Positions 50,788 to 60,662 of a DNA stretch of 64,000 nucleotides are shown here, in pieces; position 1 is the stretch's first letter; each line of letters opens with the position of its first letter. This stretch comes from Owenia fusiformis (lineage: Eukaryota > Annelida > Polychaeta > Sabellida > Oweniidae). The DNA is taken from positions 17,994,931-18,058,930 of the forward strand of contig CAIIXF020000003.1 of NCBI GenBank assembly GCA_903813345.2, in the 5' to 3' direction. Made by a program: the position numbers and the translations under genes. The notes below the pieces were generated by a model. It did not search any database, was not told where the DNA came from, and saw only the letters and a program-made list of their open reading frames with translations.

Positions 50788-51218
50788 CCACGTGGTCATC
50801 ACTTTCTGCAATCACGCGGTCTTCGACCGTTAATTGGAATTTTTGACCTACCAGATGCTTGAAAATCAAGGATTGCGAGTCTGATACTGCACCGTTTTTC
50901 TTCCATTACACCATTAAAAGCAAAACAAAATTGCACTTCTGTCAGTGCATTACTTTATTGTAAAGAGTCTCTCGTTCTAGCAGCATTTTGGTCCCCACTC
51001 CCCAGCTGTTAGAAGGCCTTCTTACAGCTGGGGACCAAAATTACGCTGGAAGTAGGAACTCTGTTTAAGATAATAACGTACCATCAGAAAGAGATTTTTG
51101 TCATGCTTTGAATGGAACAAGTTTGAAGAAAAACGGTGCAGTATGAGACTCGTAATTGATTTTCAAATATCCGGTAGGTCAAAAATTCAAATTAACGGTC
51201 GAAGTTAGGACCACGTGG
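50788..51218. repeat. Large imperfect palindrome centred near 51007
   Basis: Arms of about 200 bp share CCACGTGGTC, CGACCGTTAATT, TTTTTGACCTACC, ATACTGCACCGTTTTTCTTC and TTTTGGTCCCC. The centre is AGAAGGCCTTCT. It is probably a foldback element; its ends and target duplication are not resolved. Confidence 0.8.
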
Positions 51219-51501
51219 CGACGTGGGGCAAAGGTTGAACTGTCTCAGAATGTATTGGGAACGAGGTAGAAATAAAGAATTCATATGAACGAGTCATGCA
51301 AGATACTAAAGAGATACAAATGCATTTTGATACTCAGTTTTTGGGCAATTAAAACTCCCTGTCTGCATTGAGTATAGTTATTTATTGTCCGGTGTATAAT
51401 TTTGAAACATTATCCTAATTTTTCACAAAACTTTTTCAATGATTCTGCAATAGTTAATGGTTGACATCTATGGCACACTAAAAACGAATTTTTTTATGCA
51501 G

Positions 51502-51665
51502 GGTACGTACATGATACAGATCAAATCTTGGCTCTACTACAAACTATAACACACTTACTTCAACAGTTCAATATATCGCAAAAACACAGTTTTGATTTTG
51601 AACAATATCACCAATGGGAGAAATTCTTAAATCTAAATGTTTGGAAAGGAATACGTTTCTACTAA
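51502..51665 (+). other. Exon-like open segment with acceptor-like site
   Basis: TTTTTTTATGCAG precedes an open stretch of 53 codons ending in TAA, with VHDTDQILALLQTITHLLQQ and FEQYHQWEKFLNLNVWKGI. It looks protein-like but I recognise no family and no partner exon is proven. Confidence 0.25.
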
Positions 51666-51989
51666 AACATACAGACCTCTTATATTATGATGAAAAAAGG
51701 ATAGACATCTGATATGTATATATGCCACATATATAAGTTATACGAAATGAGCATATTTTATTGATTTATCGAAAATTTGGACGAAATCTTAACAATGGGT
51801 GGTACTGAACAACCAAAATCTTCTTTTTAGATATTTTTCAGGGTAGAAATATTATCAATTGATATTGGAAAACATAATTAACCATATTTTATTGAGAAAA
51901 GGGAATGAAAAAATTATCAAATGAATATATATATAATTGTCACGGACGTCCATACGTTATTCAAATGAGATAGATATTCCTTTCGCCAG

Positions 51990-52128
51990 AATATTCTCTT
52001 CGACTGTGATAATTGTCTAAAATGTTGGCGGCAGTCTTGGATTTTCACCAAGAAGGAGTGCGATTCGTGTGGACAATGCGGTTCAAAATTTGTAGAATGT
52101 CCATATAAGTCTATGTGCCGAGAATCTA
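51990..52128 (+). other. Cysteine-rich exon-like segment
   Basis: After TTCCTTTCGCCAG, a 139-bp stretch is open and ends at a GTAAGAAT donor-like site. It encodes eight cysteines within about 40 residues (FDCDNCLKCW, then KKECDSCGQCGSKFVEC and YKSMC). The frame continues open to 52241, into the end of the TIR element next door. The pattern suggests a small metal-binding or disulphide domain, but no family is recognised. It could be a fossil exon or part of an unknown mobile element. Confidence 0.3.
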
Positions 52129-53099
52129 GTAAGAATATATATGATCGTGAACTTTCGGACCCATTATTGACCGGGCTAACCGATGTCAACGTGATACCAA
52201 TGTTATGCTGTCCTGAGCCCTCATTATCCGGTCAGCGCTAAATTAGCGTTGCGATTTGCGTTGCGCTTGCGAATCAACATTATTCGCAAGCGCAAATCAT
52301 GGTTTGCGTCGTATTACGCGCTTCACGCAAACGCAGACGCAACGCAGACGCAACAGTATGCTAATCGCAAATAAATTGGAAACGCGGGAAATTTAAACTT
52401 AGAGCTCAAAATAGATCGATTTTTTAATGTCTATGTATACACCCTTGGTATACGCAGCTAACGAAAATTGACCGGCACGGGTCAAAAGCTGGACCGGCAC
52501 GGGTTAACGGTTTTATTTGAATTTAAAACAGCCATAACTTGCTCAATATTGACTTCCTCGTGTCTAATTTGAAATATATGATTCCTCCCGATGCTTTTAA
52601 GTACCCCAATTTTTTACAGATTTTTAAACGGACCAAGACTCTCTAAATGCGCATTTATGCTCTTTTCTCTCGAGAACGACTGTCTCATTTTCACGATAAC
52701 TTTTATTTAGTACTTCTAACATATAAGATCTATTTTCCCCATCAAGGTATGATGTAAATGACATGGTTTTTACATATTGTGAGTTTCAATGACGCGCGTT
52801 TGATTTTATAAAAAATGCCAAACTTTGTGACAAAGAATTTCATCCTGCCTGCAGCGAGAAGACGGACCGGTTCGGGGCAATAGCATGAACATCATTCAGG
52901 AATCTTTATACATGTGTGTTACATCTATTATTACAAGGATCTAAAGTTTCAAATCTTCTCTTAGAACCTCTCCGACAAACCGTTACATGTCCAACTTACC
53001 TTCGGTTGTTCCATCGCTTCTTGGGACACTTTTAATTAAAATATTTATTGTATAACAACATTTATCCCATTCTACGACGCATTTGAGGTAAAAAATTAG

Positions 53100-53660
53100 G
53101 TTGGTAAAAAGCTCCAGAGCAAGTTGGATACAGCTGGAAATATATATATATATATATCCCTCGGTCACTGCGGTCCATTGGGAAATACACATATTTCCCT
53201 GAGGATAAACCCTGTATCCAAAAACCTCCAACATAATCCATATTCACATGCCGGCTGAGCAGGCGGATGTATCTTCCCGCTTCACGTTAGACTCAGTTCT
53301 CATTATCTTAAATATCTAAGTGCCAAGTGCGCTGGAAAAATCAAGCCATTGAATATAAAGGGGCATGGGATAATTAGTTTTTCCTTTAGTAGGTTCTGAA
53401 TATTGGTATTATCCTAGGACCATATAATTTATCTGCCCTTGAAACCTAGAACCTTATATAGAGTAATCTCTATTTATCCTATGCCAAGTAGTTTTAGGAA
53501 GATAAGTTAGCAAGATATATTCTCATCTGTATCCCGACTCTTAAGTTTCCATATCCAGAACCTACGTATCTCCCGCCATATCTCCCGCTCCCGAGCATAC
53601 CTTTCCACTTTCGGCAATTCTAAAAATCTTCTGGGTATAGGATAAAGCAGTTATTCACGC
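53100..53660. repeat. Palindromic dispersed repeat (copy 1)
   Basis: Shares TATCCCTCGG, TATTTCCCT, ACCCTGTATCCAAAAACCTCC, TAATCTCTATTTATCC and TCTCCCGCTC motifs with 58430-59190. The repeat is found both inside and outside the 5.94-kb element. Confidence 0.55.
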
Positions 53661-53714
53661 TGGGTTTCGAAATGGGGTTTACTGCTCCGGAGATATGCAT
53701 TTCCTACCCCTATA

Positions 53715-54325
53715 CAGGGTGTCAAATAAGTCCCGTCCCCCCTGCTACAGCTAAAACCTGAACAGAAGGTACCTAGTGTGATATACCATTGGAAAGATCA
53801 TCCAAAGTTATGTTAACTCACCAACTCTCAAGTATTTTGGATGAAATTTACCTATTTTTTTATGATGTCTTTTAAAATTAACGTGCCCTCCTTTAAGTAG
53901 CTTTTTTGCGTCAAAATGACAAGGATATGACCTCAGAAATACATCAAAAAGTTAATCTTTTTCACATTCCACTTGTTACAAAAAGGTTTTCACCACTTTC
54001 CCTGCGCCTCTATTTTCTACACATCTAACCCTATCCAGAAATAGGTTAAATTCATCGCCATAAACATATTTAGTCATATTTTGGTCCCGTGACCTTTCTT
54101 ATACACGATACTTAAAATCGTGCCAAATACGCCAAATTGCCATGTTTCTAGGCATATGGTCACCTCAATTGATACAATGTAAAAATTTCTGAGATTGATT
54201 GACATGTGTCAGATATATGCCAATCAACGTAACTTTGGAAGACCATTCCAATGATATATCACACTTGGTACCAAATATCTTGGTTTTGGCTGTAGAGGGG
54301 GGGACGGGACTTATTTGACACCCTG
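53715..54325. mobile_element. TA-flanked TIR element with CAGGGTGTCAAATAAG ends
   Basis: 611 bp with perfect inverted ends of about 28 bp (CAGGGTGTCAAATAAGTCCC), continuing with good inversion for over 100 bp (CTACAGC.AAAACC, AGTGTGATATA.CATTGGAA). TA on both sides (53713-53714 and 54326-54327). CAGGGTGTC is a typical mariner-type end. Non-coding; inserted in the 5.94-kb element. Confidence 0.88.
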
Positions 54326-55602
54326 TATAAACTCCATATTAAAATCTCCCCAATGCATAATCTCTTTGTACCCCATAACTAGGAAGGTAAATAGTATGTA
54401 TAAGAGTAGGTGAATAATTTGTATCACTGAACATAGCAATTTCTGTTTTGAAAAGTGCGATATGAAATATATATTCTTTAGTTCTCCTAGTATAGCTCGA
54501 TAACATCCAATCGCGTTTTTGTCTTTACAAAGTTTAATCACCACCATCTATTTTCTATCGAGAGTTAGCTTGAAATATCAAAACATTATAATATTCTCAT
54601 ACTTGTAGAACTAAAAATGCTTTCCTGTTATCATTACTACAATGACGAATATTTGCTACATGGGTCACAAAAATATATTTTCAGTTTCCCAAATAATCGG
54701 ATCTGGCATGAAAAGCATCCCGAGATGTGTAAATGATGATAAGATTAGTAAATAATTAGAAACGTTGTTATCTTTTTAAATCTTTGAACCTCAGTAAATT
54801 GTTCACTGCACGGGGAAATTTCATTGAAACTGCAAGAGAAGTGTCCATGTAATATCTATGCTTCTAGCAAATATGCCTCTGAAGGTATGTGAAAATAGGT
54901 TATGTGTGATCGGTTGAAATACAAGGTTTATCTCTTGGAATTACGTGTATCTCACTCGGTTCATCAATCCAACGGAATACAAAAGTATTTCTCTTTAAAA
55001 ACTTACTGACCTCCGCGAACAGGTACGTAGATTGCTAGACATTGTTAGTACCTCAGTTGAAATACTCAATATTGATTGGTCAATTAACGGTCAACAAAAT
55101 GTACTGTTGACCGATACTGGGTACTGTTGACCTTTACTGGGTACTGTTGACCGCTACTCAGTACTGTTGACCGCTGCTAGGTACTGTTTCAAAATTATTA
55201 TTTTTAAATCAGAATTGAAAAAAGAAATTGAAAAAATCTAAATCGTATTATATGTGTTTTTTTCGTGAAATATGATATCTTGATCAACTTATCAAATATT
55301 TCTTCACGTATTACTAGTATTCGATTATTCTCAGTCAACAGTACTTTCAAGGTTTACAGTATCGGTATATATATCGTATACTATATGATTTCTATTAGCA
55401 GAGAAACAATAACTCAAGACAGAAAATATTTTATTCAAAAATATTGCAAATACGATGTAACATTGAAATGTCATGAGAAAAAATAAAACAGGAACACTAA
55501 AATGAGAAACATATACAATAACATGCCCTTTAGTGATAGTCTACATGTTGAAGTCACTTGTCGTTTTCCTGGTCTATAGGCCTACATGCTTGTCCTCTTT
55601 TT

Positions 55603-55941
55603 TTACAATGCGCAAGAAGATTTCTTCTTTGTTTGAATTTTGCATGGCATGTACAAATGTAATCCCTTCTTTTTGCTGTGCACATCTAACTCATGTTGTT
55701 TTCTCATTCTCCTGCTCGTGCATACTTTTTTACAAATCTTGCATTTCTCAGGCATCTTCTGGATGCAGTTTTCTTCGTGTCGTTTTCTGTTACTGTTATT
55801 TGCAAAAACCTTTTCGCAGCTACCGCATTTTATTTTAGTTTTATTGTTATCGTGTTTTGCAAGGTGAGCTAAAAAATTATCCCTTCTTTGAAAATTTCGT
55901 CCACATTCTGAACAAAGAATTGTATTATCTTTTGTGTGCAT
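55603..55941 (-). CDS. Small C2H2 zinc-finger protein
   Basis: The frame starts MHTKDNTILCSECGRNF and has 112 codons. It has three zinc fingers: C-x2-C-x12-H-x3-H (CSEC..., residues about 10-30), C-x2-C-x12-H-x4-C (CGSC..., about 39-59) and C-x2-C-x12-H-x4-H (CKIC..., about 67-88), joined by short lysine-rich linkers and followed by a basic tail. Such fingers usually bind DNA in the nucleus. The classic TGEKP linker is missing, unlike most host C2H2 transcription factors. It is the only sizeable frame in the 5.94-kb element and may be that element's own DNA-binding or regulatory protein. It could also be one exon of a longer protein, since no promoter or splice pattern is proven. Confidence 0.65.
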   Translation of the reverse strand: MHTKDNTILCSECGRNFQRRDNFLAHLAKHDNNKTKIKCGSCEKVFANNSNRKRHEENCIQKMPEKCKICKKVCTSRRMRKQHELDVHSKKKGLHLYMPCKIQTKKKSSCAL

Positions 55942-56394
55942 ATCGTTATTATGTCTGATGAGAGCAAAATACTGGCAGAAAAATGTGCAAATATTGTCCT
56001 ACCACAAGACCCATAGCCATTGATATTAGTGGGCATTTTACTGCTTTAAATTGTAAACTTGGTAACCCAGTAGACTTTTATTTCTTGGGATTTATATCCA
56101 GCAAGTAATTTAGAAAACATACGTTTTGTAACACTCATATTAGTGAGTTTTCGCAACTCCCATATAGCACTCCCTTATAACGTATTACTTATGATCGTGT
56201 GTATTAAAGTATAGGGCAGTATCTATACGCAAAAACATAAGTTATGCTATAAGTGAGTTGCGAACACTCTCTATTTTATTGAGCTATCCGTATTATCGCC
56301 GATATTTTAGAGTCTCTAGAAGATTATATACCTGGCACACAGTCTGTACCACGGACATTGTCGAAAATATATACAGAATATCACATCATTTTGA

Positions 56395-56447
56395 GTGATA
56401 TCATTTTTATCGCCGAGTTGATCTACGAGGCGATAAAATGATATCAC
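56395..56447. other. Stem-loop, arms of about 19-20 bp
   Basis: GTGATATCATTTTTATCGCC (56395-56414) pairs with GGCGATAAAATGATATCAC (56429-56447) around a 14-base loop. Nearby 56330-56780 holds many GATATCAC motifs on both strands, suggesting clustered protein-binding sites within the element. Confidence 0.7.
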
Positions 56448-56905
56448 GAGAAATTATGTGATATTGGGTTTATCCCATGATTACGATCACCTTGTGATAT
56501 AGTTCGTCATAAATACAATTTTTAATCGTTATTTAGCAGCCTTCTAATCAAATTATATACACAATCGTAATTTAATACACCAATGAAACTTAAAGAGAAT
56601 AAATTAATGGACCTTTTTTCTCAAAAGAGAATAAATTATCTGACCTAATTCCCAACAATATTGTGGCGCGAAATGCAAATGTGATATCACACGGATATGC
56701 GTGAGATAAACGATATCACACGCATATGAGTTTGATAAACGATTTTCTGGAAAATATCACACGAATTTCAATGATATCAGAAATATCAATAGCTGTTATT
56801 GTACAGATAACACATTAATCGTGGGATAATAAGATGTATTGTATTATTAAAAACAGTTTGCCAGAAGGTTTGAAAGTACGAATGCATAGCACACATCAAA
56901 TTAGC

Positions 56906-57060
56906 ATCGCATGTGCGACCTCTTCATTGCAAATCACACAAAGTCTATCTTGAACAGCAAGGCGTTCATATCTTCCAGTTTCAATTTGGAAAACAATGGT
57001 ATTATTGTTATCGCATATTTTGTCTGGTGCATTTGTTCGAAATAACCAAGGCACATAGTA
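56906..57060 (-). pseudogene. Possible LINE ORF2 C-terminal remnant
   Basis: The minus strand encodes PWLFRTNAPDKICDNNNTIV followed by FQIETGRYERLAVQDRLCVICNEE. The pattern IE.GRY....Q.R.C..C resembles the segment before the terminal Cys knuckle of many LINE ORF2 proteins. It stops just after the second cysteine. Short and uncertain. Confidence 0.35.
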
Positions 57061-58429
57061 AATGAAAGAGGATAATATCAGATGATATCGATATTAGTCA
57101 TGTTGACTGCTGCTATAATACTTTTAACGCCAAGTTATATTTCATACCTCTATGTATCTAATTCAAAATAATATCCATCGAGAACTTAGGTCTTCAATGA
57201 GTTTTGATCGAATGATACGCTGAAAACTTTTATTGAGAGCTGAACATTCAGCATCAATTGTATTGTGAAATAAAACATTTAAAAAAACTAGATTTCATAT
57301 GTTTTCCCATTGTAATTAGCTTGGTTTGTTCGTTATTTTCTCTTCAGTAACAATTTAATGTAAAAGTCTGTCAACTTGGATTTTATTTGTACTGAAAGAG
57401 AAGTTCAATTGGTCCGACATTCACTCTGATGATATATTTTTTAGTCTTGGTCGCATTGCTGGTATAGCAGTATCAATGCAATTGTAAAATTCATAATCCA
57501 TGGCTAGATACTAGGTAGCAACCTCAGGTTCCATTTGGTATGGAAATTATGATTTGATATCAAGAATTAAAAAAGTTATAGCATATTTTGAAAAAGTGGC
57601 GTTTTTTGTCTTACGTTGTATTACTTCCTAGATCTTCAATAATTACGGTAAAACTAAAAAGGGAAAGAAGAAGACACCGAGCTATGTCTAGCTCAAATAA
57701 GCCCCGATTCCTCTGCCAGCGCCCTGCCGATTGAGTATTTTGTTCAGATATGAATGCAATTCTGAACAAAAATAGAGCAATGACCTGATAGCATAGATGG
57801 GCAATATTCTAACCATTGGAATTTACAACTGACATGTAACGGTCTATCGGAGACGTTTTAAGAGAAGATTTAAAACTTTAGATTCTTGTAATAATAGATG
57901 TAACACACATGTATAAAGATTCCTGAATGATGTTCATGCTATTGCCCCGAACCGGTCCGTCTTCTCGCTGCAAGCAGGATGAAATTCTTTGTCACAAAGT
58001 TTGGCATTTTTTATAAAATCAAACGCGCGTCATTGAAACTCACAATATGTAAAAACCATGTCATTTACATCATACCTTGATGGGGAAAATAGATTTTATA
58101 TGTTAGAAGTACTAAATAAAAGTTATCGTGAAAATGAGACAGTCGTTCTCGAGAGAAAAGAGCATAAATGCGCATTTATAGAGTTTTGGTCCGTTTAAAA
58201 ATCTGTAAAAAATTGGGGTGAATAAAAGCATCGGGAGGAATCATATATTTCAAATTAGACACGAGGAAGTCAATATTGAGCAAGTTATGGCTGTTTAAAA
58301 TTCAAATAAAACCGTTAACCCGTGCCGGTCCAGCTTTTGACCCGTGCCGGTCAATTTTCGTTAGCTGCGTATACCAAGGGTGTGTATATGTTTACGCCAG
58401 TGCGGATGTGTCAATCCCATACTTGGACG

Positions 58430-59190
58430 TGTTATAGGTACATATAAAGCTGGTTTGTAAAAACTTTTATTCCATACTTAGTAGTGTTATAGGTATATAA
58501 CATGCGGGAATATAACTGATATGTGACGTGAGCGGGAGATATATATATCTCCCGCTCAGCAGATCTACGACGTCATAAATTCAGGGAGTAGATACTGAGC
58601 CAGGGGACTTTGCTATTATTCCCCACAATCTACTAAGTATAGAATAAATCAGTTATTAAATGCTCGATTTTTGATACAGGGTATATCCCTCGGTAAATAC
58701 AATATATCAATATCAATATCAATATATTGTATTTCCCTCAGATATACCCTGTATCAAAAACCTCCCATTAATTAACCTCTATATATTTTCATCAGCGGTC
58801 AAATATAGCTATACGTCCCGCTCTGAGCGGGCAGATATAGTATATCTGCCCGCTGACGTCATAATCGCCGTTCGCATATTGGTTCATTTTTGTAACATGC
58901 GCATAATTACTGTAAACGTTAATGGAGAAAAGGCAGACAATTGCGATCTGTTTGAAGGAAGGAAATGAGCGTATCCCTGTCAAACAAGGATTTCAGAAAT
59001 AAATGTGGATGAATATCTGAAAATCAGGCTATTCTAAATGAATTCTTACGGTTGGTTGGACATTTTCTGAACTCCGGCCAATTGAACAGCGTGAACAAGA
59101 TTGGTATGGGATAAACAGATCATCCTATAGTTCAATATCCTGAACCTCATATAGGATAATCTCTATTTATCCCATGATACTACTAATTCC
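58430..59190. repeat. Palindromic dispersed repeat (copy 2) with two hairpins
   Basis: Related to 53100-53660. Contains a perfect 28-bp palindrome at 58530-58557 (arm GAGCGGGAGATATA) and a second hairpin at about 58827-58855 (arm AGCGGGCAGATATA, one-base centre). ACGTCAT follows the first hairpin after ten bases and the second directly. Confidence 0.6.
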
Positions 59191-59386
59191 CGATGAATAA
59201 CCGGGAATATTTTTGATATTGAGAAAAAATCGTATTGAAAATTTTTGCCAAACAAAGCTTCCTCTTTTAATCAGTTGGGTCGATATAGCATGCTAAAATG
59301 ATGTTCTTATGTGAAAAACGAATTCCAGTTTTATCATCATCGCTCTGACACAGACAAAAATGCTTAGGTATTGCTGAATGTTTTGA

Positions 59387-59699
59387 TGTTGATGTGTTTA
59401 TGTTACACATGTACAATAATTTTTTTATATTTAAAAATATCATAAAGCTGGTAAGTCATATTGAAATTGTCCCTCACAATATGTGAAATATCAAATTGTC
59501 ATGAGGAATAAACCCATATTTAATCCCGACCAGTAAACTAGCTTTTTATTCCATGATATTCATAACTGTCTTCATAAAATCATTAGTTAGATTTTTGTAT
59601 GAAAAAATGGTATATTTAATCAAGAAAATATGACTTACCAGCTTTATGATATTTTTAAATATAAAAAAAAATTATTGTACATGTGTAACATAAACACAG
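59387..59699. mobile_element. Foldback repeat, arms of about 70 bp
   Basis: Left arm (about 59387-59462; TGTTTATGTTACACATGTAC through AAAGCTGGTAAGTCATATT) and right arm (about 59628-59699) are nearly perfect inverted repeats. Non-coding. Confidence 0.8.
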
Positions 59700-60454
59700 G
59701 CTCTCGGTAAATATCATATTGTCCATCATAATAAAACCCATATAGGTTATGTAGTGGGAGGGATTCAATATTAGTATATCTTGGAATAATATGCACCACA
59801 TTTTCCAGCTTGATCGAACCCTAATATTTTAATTTTAGCAGACGATATTTGCGAAATGGAATTGCGATATTTATTATAGATTTCACAAAACCAAGGTAGC
59901 ATAATCGTGCACTTTCAGACTTGATTTTGATAAGTTTTGGTTATTTGTGTCTCTAATGTTTTTCAACCTATTTTTAGTTGGATGTCTCAAAGGGCACTTC
60001 CTAGATTTCTACAACGATAATGTTAATTTAAATAGGAAAACTATCAAGATTCTTGATGATATGTTTGCGATTTATATTGCGGCAGGGTCAGGGATGCCGC
60101 AAATAAAGTGGAGTTTGCGACATAAAAATCAACTGATTTACGTGGACGCAACTGTGCGATGACTGCATAATACCAATTTGCGTGCGGTTAGCAGTGTATT
60201 TGCGATGCGAAATGAAAATAGCGATGCGTCTACCGTGTAATAAGAAAACTGCGATTTGCGCTAAAGACGCAAAACGGCAATGAATTTGCGCTAGAGTGCC
60301 TTTGAGATGACCTCATAATATCGTTTTGCGTACGATTCGCTAAATATTTACGTTGCGATTGCGATTTGCGGTGCGTCGACCGGATAATGAGGCCTCCGAT
60401 TCGCGAAGTTGCGACAAGATTCGTTACCGCTAAGACATTTAATTTTTTAATTTT

Positions 60455-60662
60455 CGGAGAACTGGGTTTCGGAGAACTGGGTTTCGGAGAACTGGGTTTC
60501 GGACAACTGGGTTTCGGAGAACTGGGTTTCGGAGAACTGGGTTTCGGACAACTGGGTTTCGGAGAACTGGGTTTCGGAGAACTGGGTTTCGGAGAACTGG
60601 GTTTCGGAGAACTGGGTTTCGGACAACTGGGTTTCGGAGAACTGGGTTTCGGACAACTGGGT
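60455..60662 (-). repeat. Minisatellite, 16-bp unit, inverted sister of 47129-47337
   Basis: Thirteen units of GAGAACTGGGTTTCG or GACAACTGGGTTTCG type (16 bp). On the minus strand the unit equals that at 47.1 kb. The flanks are also alike: both arrays, read in the same sense, start shortly after a sequence like ACAATTTC/AGAAATTGTGGGGT. All frames are open, so the PKPS-rich frames here are artefacts. Confidence 0.95.

Larger units (their letters stand above)
52440..58382. mobile_element. 5.94-kb element, 552-bp TIRs, 6-bp TSD; class unassigned (possibly Polinton-related)
   Basis: The TIRs at 52440-52991 and 57831-58382 are equal in length and almost identical, starting CACCCTTGGTATACGCAGC. 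TGTATA flanks both sides (52434-52439 and 58383-58388). Such long TIRs with a 6-bp duplication fit Polinton/Maverick elements best among those I know, but their termini usually begin AG and no polymerase, integrase or capsid frame is visible, so this would be at most a non-autonomous fossil relative. The near-identity of the TIRs suggests a recent insertion. The interior holds a mariner-type insertion, a C2H2 zinc-finger frame and a stem-loop at 56395-56447. Confidence 0.7.
52217..60395. mobile_element. Outer TIR element with TTGCG-rich ends, interrupted
   Basis: The left end (CCTCATTATCCGGTCAGCGC) and right end (reverse complement CCTCATTATCCGGTCGACGC) are inverted repeats. The subterminal 200-400 bp on both sides are packed with TTGCG/CGCAA motifs, as in elements whose transposase binds clustered subterminal sites. 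The 5.94-kb element at 52440-58382 lies inside it, so its own DNA is about 2.2 kb. No transposase frame seen; the class and the target duplication are not resolved. Confidence 0.65.

Noticed and set aside
51917-52189. 90-codon minus-strand frame
   Set aside because: It is the shadow of the plus-strand cysteine-rich stretch, which has the better protein-like pattern.
55533-55867. Plus-strand frames of 75-101 codons at the zinc-finger locus
   Set aside because: They are antisense shadows of the minus-strand C2H2 frame; their Cys/Phe richness comes from complementing zinc-finger codons.
59947-60162. 71-codon frame near the right end of the outer element
   Set aside because: It overlaps the TTGCG-rich subterminal region and has no recognisable domain.
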